64,000 nt of DNA from Bacteroidota bacterium (GTDB lineage: Bacteria > Bacteroidota > Bacteroidia > Chitinophagales > Chitinophagaceae): the NCBI GenBank assembly GCA_018267725.1, contig JAFDXY010000018.1, positions 1 to 64,000 of the forward strand, in the 5' to 3' direction. Positions 23,851 to 31,966 of this stretch are shown one piece after another. The notes beneath the pieces are model-generated. The model was given only the letters and a program-made list of their open reading frames with translations, made no database searches and had not been told where the DNA came from. Within the stretch, counting starts at the first letter, position 1, and each line of letters begins with the position of its first letter. The position numbers and the translations under genes are program-made.

Positions 23851-25045
23851 ATACTTCAATAAATGTTTTGTTTTGTATAATATGAAACAATTTAATGCTT
23901 AATGCCTGAAATAAAATTTTACTGTTGGCATTACGTTCAATATAATAAGTTGCTTTATCTAACTCTTCAATAATATTTTCTTGTTGGCTAATATTTGCAA
24001 TTTTATTTAAGCGTTGAGCAAAATCTTTTTCTTTCTCTGTTAAAATAATATTATCTGCACCCAATAATCTTATACGAATACTTTGTTCTAATAAATGAGT
24101 AAAATACCGAAGTAGTTGCTTTTGTTTCTCTCTTCCCATTTTACTTATTTCTTCTGAAAACTTTACTTGAGCAACAGGCCCTTCTCTAAGAATTGCTTTT
24201 AACCATTCGCGTAAAAGGCTTTGCCAGTCTTCTTCGGCGTGTTGTAATAATTGTAAAGCTTCTCTGTAATTACCTTCACAAATACCTGCAATTTGAGTTG
24301 CCGTTTCGGCATTGGTATTATTTTTTATTAATAATGCTTCTTCAATTTCTTTTGCTGTTGGTTTTTGAATTTTAATTAATTGGCATCTGCTTAATATAGT
24401 TGGTAAAATTTGTTCATCGTTTTCTGCAACTAAAATAAAAACAGTATTGGGCGGCGGTTCTTCAATTAATTTTAATAATTTATTTCCTTCTTTTTTTAAA
24501 TACTCGGGCATCCATAACAACAAAACTTTGTATTCACTTTCAAAACTTTTTAAACTAAGCTTTCTTAAAATATCATTACACTCATCTGCGGTAATATTGC
24601 CTTGTTTATTTTCTGCACCAATCATTTGTAACCAATCATATACATTACCGTAAGGAAAAGTTTTTATAAAATCTCTCCATTCAGAAATAAAATCTTTGCT
24701 GGTTGGCTTTTCTCCATTTTTTTTTGAAACAACAGGATATGAAAAATGAAGATCGGGATGTATTAATTGTTCTGCACGCTGAAACGCAGCGTGGTTTTGT
24801 ATTTCATTAGGATGAATAAAAGCAGGAGTGGGTTCTAATGCAGTCATTCCACCAAATAAATCTTCTACAACAGGTGCAGGTTGTGGTTGGCTTACAATTA
24901 ATTGTGCAAATGCTAAAGCTAAAGGCAACGCACCGCTTCCTTCACTTCCTAAAAACAACAATGCATGAGAAAGTCTGTTGTGTTCAAGCATTTCAATTAA
25001 TTGTTGCTTGGTTTCAGTTAAACCAATTATATCTTTAAACTGCAT
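23849..25045 (-). CDS. holB: DNA polymerase III subunit delta' (clamp loader)
   Basis: 398 residues. The N-terminal AAA+ region begins MQFKDIIGLTETKQQLIEML, with a P-loop-like GSEGSGALPLALAFAQ in which the usual GKT is missing, as is normal for delta'. Further blocks are KVLLLWMPEYLKKEGNKLLK and LIEEPPPNTVFILVAENDEQ, then ILPTILSRCQLIKI, which is the sensor-1/SRC motif. It is part of the clamp loader that places the beta clamp on DNA. It is the last gene of the leftward cluster rpmH-rnpA-yidD-holB, 61 bp after yidD. Confidence 0.93.
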   Translation of the reverse strand: MQFKDIIGLTETKQQLIEMLEHNRLSHALLFLGSEGSGALPLALAFAQLIVSQPQPAPVVEDLFGGMTALEPTPAFIHPNEIQNHAAFQRAEQLIHPDLHFSYPVVSKKNGEKPTSKDFISEWRDFIKTFPYGNVYDWLQMIGAENKQGNITADECNDILRKLSLKSFESEYKVLLLWMPEYLKKEGNKLLKLIEEPPPNTVFILVAENDEQILPTILSRCQLIKIQKPTAKEIEEALLIKNNTNAETATQIAGICEGNYREALQLLQHAEEDWQSLLREWLKAILREGPVAQVKFSEEISKMGREKQKQLLRYFTHLLEQSIRIRLLGADNIILTEKEKDFAQRLNKIANISQQENIIEELDKATYYIERNANSKILFQALSIKLFHIIQNKTFIEV

Positions 25046-25106
25046 ACAGCGAAGATAAAAGAAGCAAAAGTTGTAATTTAAAATTTCTGATTTTTAAACA
25101 TTTATT

Positions 25107-25337
25107 TTATGGTACAGGATCGTGGCCATGCCCGCCCCACGGATGGCAACTTGCAATTCGTTTTAATGCCAACCAACTTCCTTTAAATAATCCGTATTTT
25201 TTTAATGCTTCAACTGCGTATTGAGAGCAGGTTGGTGTGTATCTGCATTTTGGGCCCAATGCAGGAGATATTACATATTGATAAAATTTTATAATCAATA
25301 TAAAAGGATAACTAAGTATTTGCAACAAAATTTTCAT
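25107..25337 (-). CDS. yidD: Membrane protein insertion efficiency factor YidD
   Basis: 76 residues from the Met of [20 protein letters not shown]; a Met three residues upstream is also possible. The family signature [20 protein letters not shown] and the ending [19 protein letters not shown] are complete. The protein is associated with the inner membrane and helps YidC-mediated insertion. Its start overlaps the end of rnpA by about 26 bp, the classical rpmH-rnpA-yidD order. Confidence 0.96.
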   Translation of the reverse strand: MKILLQILSYPFILIIKFYQYVISPALGPKCRYTPTCSQYAVEALKKYGLFKGSWLALKRIASCHPWGGHGHDPVP

Positions 25338-25719
25338 GCAATGCATTTATTAGTTTATCAATTAGTAATGGCATTTTAGTTTGCAGTTGTGGCAATTGTG
25401 GCAACTCTTTTCCAATATATAAAATAAAAACGGCAAGTTGCTTTTTATGTTCGTGCATATAATTATGCAAAGGCGTTTTATTTAATCTGTATGCTTCGCG
25501 AATTAATCGTTTAATATAATTTCTATCAACTGCTTTTTTAAAAATTTTACTACTTACACCAACGCCTATTTTTATAGGAAAATCAAGCTCAACAGCAGGA
25601 GAAATATAAAATACTTTAAACGGAAATACACTAAAAGATTTTCCTTCGGCAAACACTTGTTCAAGCAGTTTACGGCTCTTTAGTTTTTCTTGTTTGTTGT
25701 ATGAAAATGAAGCAGACAT
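25312..25719 (-). CDS. rnpA: Ribonuclease P protein component
   Basis: 135 residues. [20 protein letters not shown] at the start, [20 protein letters not shown], and the RNR-like signature [15 protein letters not shown] identify the protein subunit of RNase P, which matures tRNA 5' ends with the RNA subunit. It is cotranscribed with yidD. A hairpin with a T run (25730-25758) between rpmH and rnpA probably attenuates transcription entering from rpmH. Confidence 0.96.
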   Translation of the reverse strand: MSASFSYNKQEKLKSRKLLEQVFAEGKSFSVFPFKVFYISPAVELDFPIKIGVGVSSKIFKKAVDRNYIKRLIREAYRLNKTPLHNYMHEHKKQLAVFILYIGKELPQLPQLQTKMPLLIDKLINALHENFVANT

Positions 25720-25729
25720 ATTATAAACT

Positions 25730-25758
25730 AAAAAAGTTCTGCTAATAAAAGCAGAACT
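25730..25758 (-). terminator. Hairpin attenuator/terminator between rpmH and rnpA
   Basis: AGTTCTGCT and AGCAGAACT surround a 6-base loop, and six T residues follow on the minus strand. It would set more rpmH than rnpA message. Confidence 0.7.
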
Positions 25759-25791
25759 TCAAATATACTAACACCTAAAGGTGCTGATGGA

Positions 25792-25947
25792 TTATTTTAA
25801 TCCTTTCTCGCTAGAAACAGTTAGTTTCTTACGGCCTTTCGCTCTGCGGCTGGCTAATACTTTACGGCCATTGGCAGTTTGCATACGTTTACGAAAACCA
25901 TGTACCGATTTACGACGACGTTTATGCGGTTGAAATGTACGTTTCAT
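25792..25947 (-). CDS. rpmH: 50S ribosomal protein L34
   Basis: 51 residues, read by hand on the minus strand: starts [20 protein letters not shown], continues [20 protein letters not shown] and ends [11 protein letters not shown]. This is the full L34 sequence with the usual Arg/Lys richness and a slightly long C-terminus, as is common in Bacteroidota. It is a structural protein of the large ribosomal subunit and the first gene of the rpmH-rnpA-yidD-holB cluster. The 233 bp upstream to the divergent cupin gene holds no other gene. Confidence 0.97.
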   Translation of the reverse strand: MKRTFQPHKRRRKSVHGFRKRMQTANGRKVLASRRAKGRKKLTVSSEKGLK

Positions 25948-26156
25948 GTTTAAAATTTTTTACTAACTCCAACAATATTGTTTCAACTATACAGTGGCCA
26001 CCATGCCACTATTTTGTGAAAGGACGGCAAAAGTAAGGGGTTTGTGCTAATTTTTGGTTATTTACTAAAATATTTTTTGTTGAATAGTTTATAAAAAAAC
26101 TACATTATTCATTCATTCTCAATAGTTTTAACGTAATTTTTTTTAATTGATAAACA

Positions 26157-26164
26157 TACTTTTG
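26157..26164 (+). promoter_or_regulatory. Candidate -7 element upstream of cupin gene
   Basis: TACTTTTG fits the Bacteroidota TAnnTTTG box, 16 bp before the ATG at 26181. No clear TTTG -33 box is seen at the expected distance. Confidence 0.4.
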
Positions 26165-26180
26165 CAACTAAATTTTTGCT

Positions 26181-27056
26181 ATGAAACTGAAAGCCATAGA
26201 TATAGTAGAAAACATAAACGGAAACGATTTTAAAACTAAATATTACAATACTTCTACTCCGGTAATTATAAAAAATTTATCAAAACAATGGCCTGCTTAT
26301 AACAAATGGAATTGGGCTTTTTTTAAAGAATTGGTAGGAAACAAAAAAGTAGCATTGTACAACAACGTAAAAAGCGATGCTTACACACCAATAAATACGG
26401 CAGATGATTACAAAACTTTTGGAGAATATATTGACATGATTAGTGCCGGACCTGCAGGATGGAGAATTTTTTTATTTAATATTTTTGATCATGCTCCACA
26501 ATTAATTAATGATTTTACATGGCCCGATGAATTAATGAGCGGATTTGTAAAACGCTACCCCATGTTGTTTACAGGCGGAGAAGGAGCCATTACACACATG
26601 CACTTTGATATTGATGTAAGCCACATTTTACATACACAATTTGTTGGTAGAAAAAGAGTATTATTATTTCCGTTTGAAGAACAACATAAAATATATAGAA
26701 AACCTTACGAAGTTTTAAGTATGGTAGATTTTAGCAATTATTATGACGCCGAAAAAAGCAAAGTTGATTACGAAAAATTTCCTGCATTAAAACATGCAGA
26801 AGGTTACGATATTACTTTAGAACACGGAGATACTTTATTTATGCCTGCCGGATATTGGCATCACATGGAATATTTAGATAGCGGCTTTGCTATGAGTTTA
26901 CGTGCCATGCAAAACTCTTTAGGTGGAAAACTAAATGGTGTTTGGAATTTATTTGGAATGAGAAGTATTGATACATTAATGAAAAAAACAATACCGCACC
27001 CTTGGTATAATTGGAAACAGAAAAAAATATTTGAATTGGCTGAAAAAGAATTGTAA
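26181..27056 (+). CDS. JmjC/cupin_8-type Fe(II)/2-oxoglutarate-dependent oxygenase-like protein
   Basis: 291 residues. FFKELVGNKKVALYNNVK and the later core match cupin_8 proteins. The metal site is visible: HFD in ITHMHFDIDVSHILHTQF (His and Asp), the 2-oxoglutarate-type Lys in GRKRVLLFPF, and the distal His in FMPAGYWHHMEY. Related enzymes hydroxylate proteins or tRNA; the substrate here is unknown. It stands alone between divergent rpmH and a convergent XRE-family gene. Confidence 0.88.
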   Translation: MKLKAIDIVENINGNDFKTKYYNTSTPVIIKNLSKQWPAYNKWNWAFFKELVGNKKVALYNNVKSDAYTPINTADDYKTFGEYIDMISAGPAGWRIFLFNIFDHAPQLINDFTWPDELMSGFVKRYPMLFTGGEGAITHMHFDIDVSHILHTQFVGRKRVLLFPFEEQHKIYRKPYEVLSMVDFSNYYDAEKSKVDYEKFPALKHAEGYDITLEHGDTLFMPAGYWHHMEYLDSGFAMSLRAMQNSLGGKLNGVWNLFGMRSIDTLMKKTIPHPWYNWKQKKIFELAEKEL

Positions 27057-27135
27057 GTTTTTACTTTTCTTTTTTATTAATTAAGCTGTAGTAGTACTAT
27101 AAGTTAAACTTCAATAAATCTATTGGCTTAAATAA

Positions 27136-27384
27136 TTATTCAAACCCTGTACTAAAAAATTCTTCAATTGAAATATCGAAAGCATTAATGAGTTTAATTA
27201 AACTGCTAAACCTAATGTCTTGCCCTTTTTCATATCTGCCGTATTGTGCTCTTGAAATATCATGGTCGTAAGCAAAATATTCATAGCTGGTGTAGCCACG
27301 TTCAATTCTTAATGCTTTTATTCTTGCCGCAAGTTTTACCAATTCGTCATCAGCATTAAGATTGACTTTCTTTTTTGCTTTCAT
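27136..27384 (-). CDS. XRE-family helix-turn-helix regulator
   Basis: 82 residues, a single HTH domain. AARIKALRIERGYTSYEYFA is followed by HDISRAQYGRYEKGQDIRFS and a last helix SSLIKLINAFDISIEEFFS, all typical of Cro/C1-type domains. The Lys-rich N-terminus (MKAKKKVNLNADDE) is short. It is divergent from the lipoprotein gene at 27516; the 131-bp gap between them contains a 14-bp perfect palindrome (27434-27447) that could be its operator. Confidence 0.85.
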   Translation of the reverse strand: MKAKKKVNLNADDELVKLAARIKALRIERGYTSYEYFAYDHDISRAQYGRYEKGQDIRFSSLIKLINAFDISIEEFFSTGFE

Positions 27385-27433
27385 AAGATAAAATAACTTA
27401 TAAAGCCGCTTCTCAGTTACTACTCATAAAGTA

Positions 27434-27447
27434 CTACTTATAAGTAG
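27434..27447. promoter_or_regulatory. Candidate operator, 14-bp perfect palindrome
   Basis: CTACTTATAAGTAG lies between the XRE gene and the divergent lipoprotein gene. A related ACTTATAAAG occurs about 45 bp nearer the XRE start. Its position suits autoregulation. Confidence 0.4.
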
Positions 27448-27515
27448 CTAATTTGTAAAAAAATTATATCTTTATTTCCAATTAATAATTTTTCTTAACT
27501 AAAAACATTTTAAAA

Positions 27516-27962
27516 ATGAAAAAACTTTTATTAGGTTCAGTTGTACTTGCCGTGTTTTCAATGGTAATTATCCTTTTTCAATTAAGTTGTCAAAAAACAG
27601 CCAGTGCTCAAACAACTAATGGGAGTGGGTTAACTCAATTAAATAAAATACTTTTTACAAAATACATTAGCAATGGTAATAATAGTGTTAGTACTGAAGA
27701 AGTTTGGACATCTAACTATGATGGTACAAATGCAGTAAAAGTAAATATTGTATTACCAAGTGGAATTGTATTTACAGACGGCATGTTACCAAGATTATCT
27801 CCAGATGGAAAGAAAATATTTTTTAATGCGGGTGCTGTTAATTCGGGTGGTTATAATAGTAACGCAGATATTTATTCTTGCAATATTGATGGAAGTGGCG
27901 TAACAAAAATTATAGATAAAGGAGGTAGCAACAATAATATAATTCTTGGTGGAGCGTATTAA
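27516..27962 (+). CDS. Short lipoprotein with a TolB/PD40-like propeller fragment
   Basis: 148 residues. The signal peptide ends at the lipobox-like FQLSC (Cys about 26). The mature part shows PD40/WD40-like beta-propeller repeats, LSPDGKKIFFNAG and NADIYSCNIDGSGVTKI, of the kind in TolB and DUF5050 proteins. Those normally have six or more blades, whereas here only about two fit and the protein ends abruptly at ILGGAY. It may be a naturally short protein or the 5' remnant of a larger gene; no continuation is visible downstream. It is divergent from the XRE regulator. Confidence 0.6.
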   Translation: MKKLLLGSVVLAVFSMVIILFQLSCQKTASAQTTNGSGLTQLNKILFTKYISNGNNSVSTEEVWTSNYDGTNAVKVNIVLPSGIVFTDGMLPRLSPDGKKIFFNAGAVNSGGYNSNADIYSCNIDGSGVTKIIDKGGSNNNIILGGAY

Positions 27963-28036
27963 TTAAGAACTTTTTATTTAATGTAAAGCTTAATGTAAGT
28001 GATACATTCGTTAAGTTTATAACAATCAATTTATCA

Positions 28037-28597
28037 ATGATGAGAAAAATAGAATTAAGAGATATAATGCGTTACTATGTTTCTTATTACGACATTGAAA
28101 AAAATATTATTGATGCAATTTTGACAAAAAAATCGATTAAAAGAGAAACAGCTTATTATAGGTATGTAAATAACTATATGAAAATTGGTAGAAATTTCAA
28201 ACCGAAAAGTGCAGCAATGGTACTTGGAACAGTTGATAATATGCTACGTAATGAGGGGAATTTAGGCGTTGAAGTTCTATCCGATAGATTTGTCAGTGGC
28301 GAACTTGTAAGCAGACCGGAAATTAAAAATGTAAAAGTAGCAGCATCTAAATTGCTTTGGCTCTTTAACAAAGAGACAATTATTATGGACAATAATAATA
28401 TGCAGGTATTAAAAGTAAAATCTTACAAGGAATATGTTATTAAATGGACAGACCTCTTTGAACAAAAGATTATAGAGATTGATGCTCTAATAAAACTTCA
28501 TTTCAAAAACATTGACCAAATACTCGATGAAAGATGGTTTAAAATGCGAGTATTTGATATGTATTTATTATCGGTATATGCTGAAAATTTGAAATGA
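28037..28597 (+). CDS. Hypothetical protein, 186 aa
   Basis: 186 residues, no signal peptide or membrane segment, rich in Lys, Asn and Ile, predicted mostly helical. The start MRKIELRDIMRYYVSYYDIE and the end DERWFKMRVFDMYLLSVYAE are distinctive but I recognise no family. It lies 74 bp after the short lipoprotein gene in the same direction and ends next to a dispersed repeat (28751-28901). Codon use is AT-rich like its neighbours. Confidence 0.6.
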   Translation: MMRKIELRDIMRYYVSYYDIEKNIIDAILTKKSIKRETAYYRYVNNYMKIGRNFKPKSAAMVLGTVDNMLRNEGNLGVEVLSDRFVSGELVSRPEIKNVKVAASKLLWLFNKETIIMDNNNMQVLKVKSYKEYVIKWTDLFEQKIIEIDALIKLHFKNIDQILDERWFKMRVFDMYLLSVYAENLK

Positions 28598-28750
28598 CAG
28601 TTTGAAATGCCCGATGCAATCAAAGAAACGAGTAAAGTTTTTGTTGGTCAACAATACCAATAACTCTTGTTAAATTCACAGTAGCACAAAAGTTTATTTA
28701 ATAAAAAAAACGAAACTAAAAGAAACACAAGTTGTCAGTTGTCGGGTTTT

Positions 28751-28901
28751 GTCATACTGAGCTTGTCGAAGTATGTTGAAACCGATGAGGAGTCTCCTTC
28801 GGCCGACATGGCGTAACCGTCTTTTCGAGTGGAGCATAGCGAAACGAGAAATCTGTTGGGAAGTTTATGTCGATGAGATGTCTCGATAGGCTCGACATGA
28901 C
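28751..28901. repeat. Dispersed GTCAT...ATGAC intergenic repeat R1
   Basis: Starts GTCATACTGAGCTTGTCGAA and ends CTCGACATGAC, with internal CGAGAAATCTG and GATGAGATGTCTCGA pieces. The 395-bp gap around it has no gene. Similar shapes recur at 47823-47909 and 51164-51265, all at gene ends. Confidence 0.6.
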
Positions 28902-28992
28902 GGAATCGCCTGTAGCTATGGCGTCTCACGAACCAAGGCGTACTTTCTTTCGCATCAATACAAAAGAAAGTACTTAATTATTTAACTGTAAC

Positions 28993-29811
28993 TTATCTCT
29001 TCCCTTGTAAAAAACCTAATTGACTTAAAATACCTTTCAAAATATTCATTCGCATTTTTACCAAATCAGCATTGTGTTCTCCTTCTATATTTAATGCAAA
29101 AAAGTAAGGATGTTTATTTTCTTCAAGCCAACCCACTATCCATGCTAATGATTTGCCATCTTCTTTATAAGCAAAACCTGTTTTATAACTTAAACTATAA
29201 TTGGCATTGTTTTCTTGCAACATTATTTTTTTTACAATGGCTTGGCTGCGTTTATCAAAAGGCAATTGATCAAAATATAAACGTTTAACCAAACCCAATT
29301 GTTCATCAGCCGTTACTTTTAAAGAATTGTTTAACCAAAAAGTATCTACGGTTCCACTAATTTTTTTATTACCGTAATGCAAACTATCTAACCAAAATTG
29401 CATGGTATCTTTTCCAATTCTTCTTGCTACTTCTTGGTAATATGGAACGGCAGATAATTTAAAAGCTTCTTCCATGGTTAAATCTTTATTCCATGCTTCG
29501 TTCCAGCGTTTAACACCATCCCATTTAATTATCATTTTTTCATTCGTAATTTTTCCTGTTTGCAAACCAATTAATGAGTTTACAATTTTAAAGGTTGATG
29601 CAGGTAAGAAAGCAGAATCTTTATAGCGAGATAAATTATAAACCGTAAACTGTCCAGAGCCGTTATCAAACAAAGCAAATGTTCCGTTTACGTGGTTATC
29701 ATCAAAATATTTTTGTAACGAATTATCAATGGTTACATTGTTAGGAGAACATGCGTTAAATAAAAAATAGAAAAAAATTAAGATTAAATAATAAGCGTTC
29801 CGCATTTTCAT
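28993..29811 (-). CDS. Class D (OXA-type) serine beta-lactamase, lipoprotein
   Basis: 272 residues with lipoprotein signal (lipobox FNAC, Cys21), so likely membrane-anchored in the periplasm. The class D motifs are all present: STFK with Ser72 and Lys75 (the Lys is carboxylated in known enzymes), SAV at 120-122, YGN at 146-148, KTG at 210-212, and WIVGWLE after it. It should hydrolyse beta-lactams by an acyl-enzyme on Ser72; the spectrum cannot be read from sequence. It stands alone with no adjacent regulator or mobile element, apart from the repeat downstream, so it looks like a resident chromosomal gene. ATG at 29805 is an alternative start. Confidence 0.93.
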   Translation of the reverse strand: MKMRNAYYLILIFFYFLFNACSPNNVTIDNSLQKYFDDNHVNGTFALFDNGSGQFTVYNLSRYKDSAFLPASTFKIVNSLIGLQTGKITNEKMIIKWDGVKRWNEAWNKDLTMEEAFKLSAVPYYQEVARRIGKDTMQFWLDSLHYGNKKISGTVDTFWLNNSLKVTADEQLGLVKRLYFDQLPFDKRSQAIVKKIMLQENNANYSLSYKTGFAYKEDGKSLAWIVGWLEENKHPYFFALNIEGEHNADLVKMRMNILKGILSQLGFLQGKR

Positions 29812-29943
29812 AAAATAAAACTTTGCGGCAAAAGTAAGCTCTAATTTACTACTTCAATATATCTATTTAAAAAGTAAAATAGGTAAACACATAATAATTA
29901 TAAATAGCTATTGAATTGGCTTATTTAAAAAAAGAAAAATAAA

Positions 29944-29976
29944 TTTGGAAATTACATGTACATACATGTATATTTG
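29944..29976 (+). promoter_or_regulatory. marR promoter with overlapping operator
   Basis: TTTG at 29944-29947 and TATATTTG at 29969-29976 form a Bacteroidota promoter with a 21-bp spacer. Between and over them, 29953-29970 is TACATGTACATACATGTA: two palindromic TACATGTA octamers separated by CA. A repressor bound here would block the promoter. Confidence 0.7.
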
Positions 29977-29980
29977 CATT

Positions 29981-30439
29981 GTGAAATTAGAAAACGCCAT
30001 ACAAAGCAATAAATTTAAAAGCGAAGTGCAAAAAGCAGGGTTAAATATTTTATACACAGCTTGGTGGTTAAAAACACTAAGTTGTAAAGAACTAAAAGAA
30101 TTTGGTTTAACACACGAACAGTATAATGTATTAAGAATTTTAAAAGGCAAGCATCCTAACCAAATGTGTGTAAAAGATATTGCCGGAAGAATGATTGAAA
30201 AAAATTCAAACGTACCAAGAATTATAGACAGATTAGTTGTAAAAAAATTGGTAAAACGCACACAGGGTGAGCATGATGGCAGACAAACGGTTATGGCTTT
30301 AACGCAAGCAGGGCTAAGTGTATTAGAATCTTCTACCAACAAAATTGACGAAATATACGAAGCAACAGTTTCTTTAAACAATAAAGATGCCGCTGCTTTA
30401 AATAATTTACTTGAAAAAATACGCGAAAAAGAAAAATAA
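29981..30439 (+). CDS. MarR-family transcriptional regulator
   Basis: 152 residues from GTG at 29981. The frame opens further upstream, but that part contains the promoter, and VKLENAIQSNKFKSEVQKAG matches the usual N-terminus of relatives. The winged helix is ELKEFGLTHEQYNVLRILKG, then MCVKDIAGRMIEKNSNVPRI (recognition helix) and a wing containing GEHDGRQTVMALT. It probably represses itself and the downstream pirin operon, because both upstream regions carry the same 18-bp site in opposite orientation. Ligand unknown; oxidative or quinone stress is plausible from its targets. Confidence 0.9.
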   Translation: MKLENAIQSNKFKSEVQKAGLNILYTAWWLKTLSCKELKEFGLTHEQYNVLRILKGKHPNQMCVKDIAGRMIEKNSNVPRIIDRLVVKKLVKRTQGEHDGRQTVMALTQAGLSVLESSTNKIDEIYEATVSLNNKDAAALNNLLEKIREKEK

Positions 30440-30453
30440 TTTTTTTAATAAAA

Positions 30454-30471
30454 TACATGTATGTACATGTA
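30454..30471 (+). promoter_or_regulatory. Second MarR operator upstream of pirin gene
   Basis: TACATGTATGTACATGTA is the exact reverse complement of the 18-bp site upstream of marR. It lies 22 bp before the pirin ATG and just ahead of a strong AAGGAG ribosome-binding site. Confidence 0.7.
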
Positions 30472-30493
30472 ATAAAATAAAAAAGGAGCTAAT

Positions 30494-31369
30494 ATGAAAA
30501 CAATAAAACAAATTATAAAAGGAAGAACCATAAATGTTGGCAGCATGCATGTGCAAGAATTATTACCGTTTAATAATGAATTTTTAAATCCGTTTTTAGT
30601 ATTCCATCATGGTAAAACCATTGCCGATAGAAATATTCCAACACATTTACAAGGCGTTGGCCCTCATCCTCATCGTGGTTTTTCTCCAATCAGTTTTATT
30701 TATAAAGGCGGAATTCATCACCAAGATAGTCGTGGCAACAACCATGTTGTTTTTGAAGGCGGTACACAATGGACAAATGCCGGAATGGGCATTATACATA
30801 GTGAAAGAATGCCGGCAAATATTTTTGACCATGGTGAAGACCAAGAACTGTTGCAAGTTTGGGTAAATACACCCGCTGCACATAAAATGGATGAGCCTAA
30901 ATATTACCCTGCAACTAAAGAAGATACGCCAACAATTATTACTGAAGATGGATTAACAACTATTCGTATTCCCGCAGGAGAATTAAATGGCGTAAAAGGC
31001 ATCATTCCAACATTTACACCCGTAACAACATTAATGGGAGAAATGAAAAAAGGAGGTTCTTTCACTTTTTCTTTCCCTAAACATTATAATACATTATTAT
31101 ATGTTTTAGAAGGAGAAATTGTTATAAACGAAAAAGAAATAGTAAACAATAAACAGTTAGCTGTTTTTAATAATGATGGAGAAACTTTTACAGTTAATGC
31201 CAATACCAACACATTATTTTTTGTTGGAAGCGGAGAGCCTATTAACGAACCCATTGCAACACACGGCCCTTTTGTAATGAATACGCAAACAGAAATAATG
31301 CAGGCTTTTAAAGATTATCAAATGGGTAAAATGGGCGTATTAATTGAAGAAACACCTGCAACTATATAA
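30494..31369 (+). CDS. Pirin family protein
   Basis: 291 residues. The N-terminal cupin carries the pirin metal site: HLQGVGPHPHRGFSPISFIY, then GGIHHQDSRGNNH and GTQWTNAGMGIIHSE. The C-terminal cupin follows FVGSGEPINEPIATHGPFVM. Bacterial pirins include quercetin dioxygenases and redox-sensing proteins. Unusually for Bacteroidota it has a clear Shine-Dalgarno (AAGGAG, 8 bp upstream). First gene after marR in a four-gene cluster with yceI and an FMN reductase. Confidence 0.93.
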   Translation: MKTIKQIIKGRTINVGSMHVQELLPFNNEFLNPFLVFHHGKTIADRNIPTHLQGVGPHPHRGFSPISFIYKGGIHHQDSRGNNHVVFEGGTQWTNAGMGIIHSERMPANIFDHGEDQELLQVWVNTPAAHKMDEPKYYPATKEDTPTIITEDGLTTIRIPAGELNGVKGIIPTFTPVTTLMGEMKKGGSFTFSFPKHYNTLLYVLEGEIVINEKEIVNNKQLAVFNNDGETFTVNANTNTLFFVGSGEPINEPIATHGPFVMNTQTEIMQAFKDYQMGKMGVLIEETPATI

Positions 31370-31402
31370 ACAATTATTTATAAAAATTTTAAATATAAAA
31401 CA

Positions 31403-31930
31403 ATGAATACTTACAAAATTGACGCAACACACAGCGAAATTACTTTTAAAGCAAAACATTTAATGATTACTAATGTAACAGGAAGCTTTACAAAATTTGA
31501 CGCAACTATGGAATCTGAAAAAGACGATTTTACAGATGCTAAAATTTCTTTTGAAGCAGATACAGCAAGCGTTAACACCAACAACACACAAAGAGATGAA
31601 CATTTAAAAGGAGATGATTTTTTTGCATCAGAAAAATTTCCAACTTTAAAATTCACTTCAACCGAATTTAAAAGAGTTAGCGATGATGATTATACTTTAA
31701 CCGGGAACTTAACCATTAAAAATGTTACCAAACCAGTAACATTAAAGGTAGAATTTTTAGGATTAGCTAAAGACCCATGGGGACAAACAAAAGCAGGTTT
31801 TGAAGCAACAGGAAAAATTAACAGAACAGACTTTGGTTTAACATGGAATGCAGCTTTAGAAGCCGGCGGCGTATTAGTAAGTGAAGATATTAAACTAAAT
31901 TTTAATGTACAATTTGTAAAGCAAGCATAA
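31403..31930 (+). CDS. YceI family protein
   Basis: 175 residues, the lipocalin-like beta barrel of the YceI family: YKIDATHSEITFKAKHLMIT at the N-terminus, NTQRDEHLKGDDFFASEKFP, then LTIKNVTKPVTLKVEFLG and RTDFGLTWN near the end. Family members bind isoprenoid lipids such as polyprenyl quinones. There is no signal peptide, so a cytoplasmic form. It lies 33 bp after pirin and 36 bp before the FMN reductase, clearly one operon. Confidence 0.95.
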   Translation: MNTYKIDATHSEITFKAKHLMITNVTGSFTKFDATMESEKDDFTDAKISFEADTASVNTNNTQRDEHLKGDDFFASEKFPTLKFTSTEFKRVSDDDYTLTGNLTIKNVTKPVTLKVEFLGLAKDPWGQTKAGFEATGKINRTDFGLTWNAALEAGGVLVSEDIKLNFNVQFVKQA

Positions 31931-31966
31931 TACGCATTGCAAACAAAGTATAATTAAACTGTTAAC

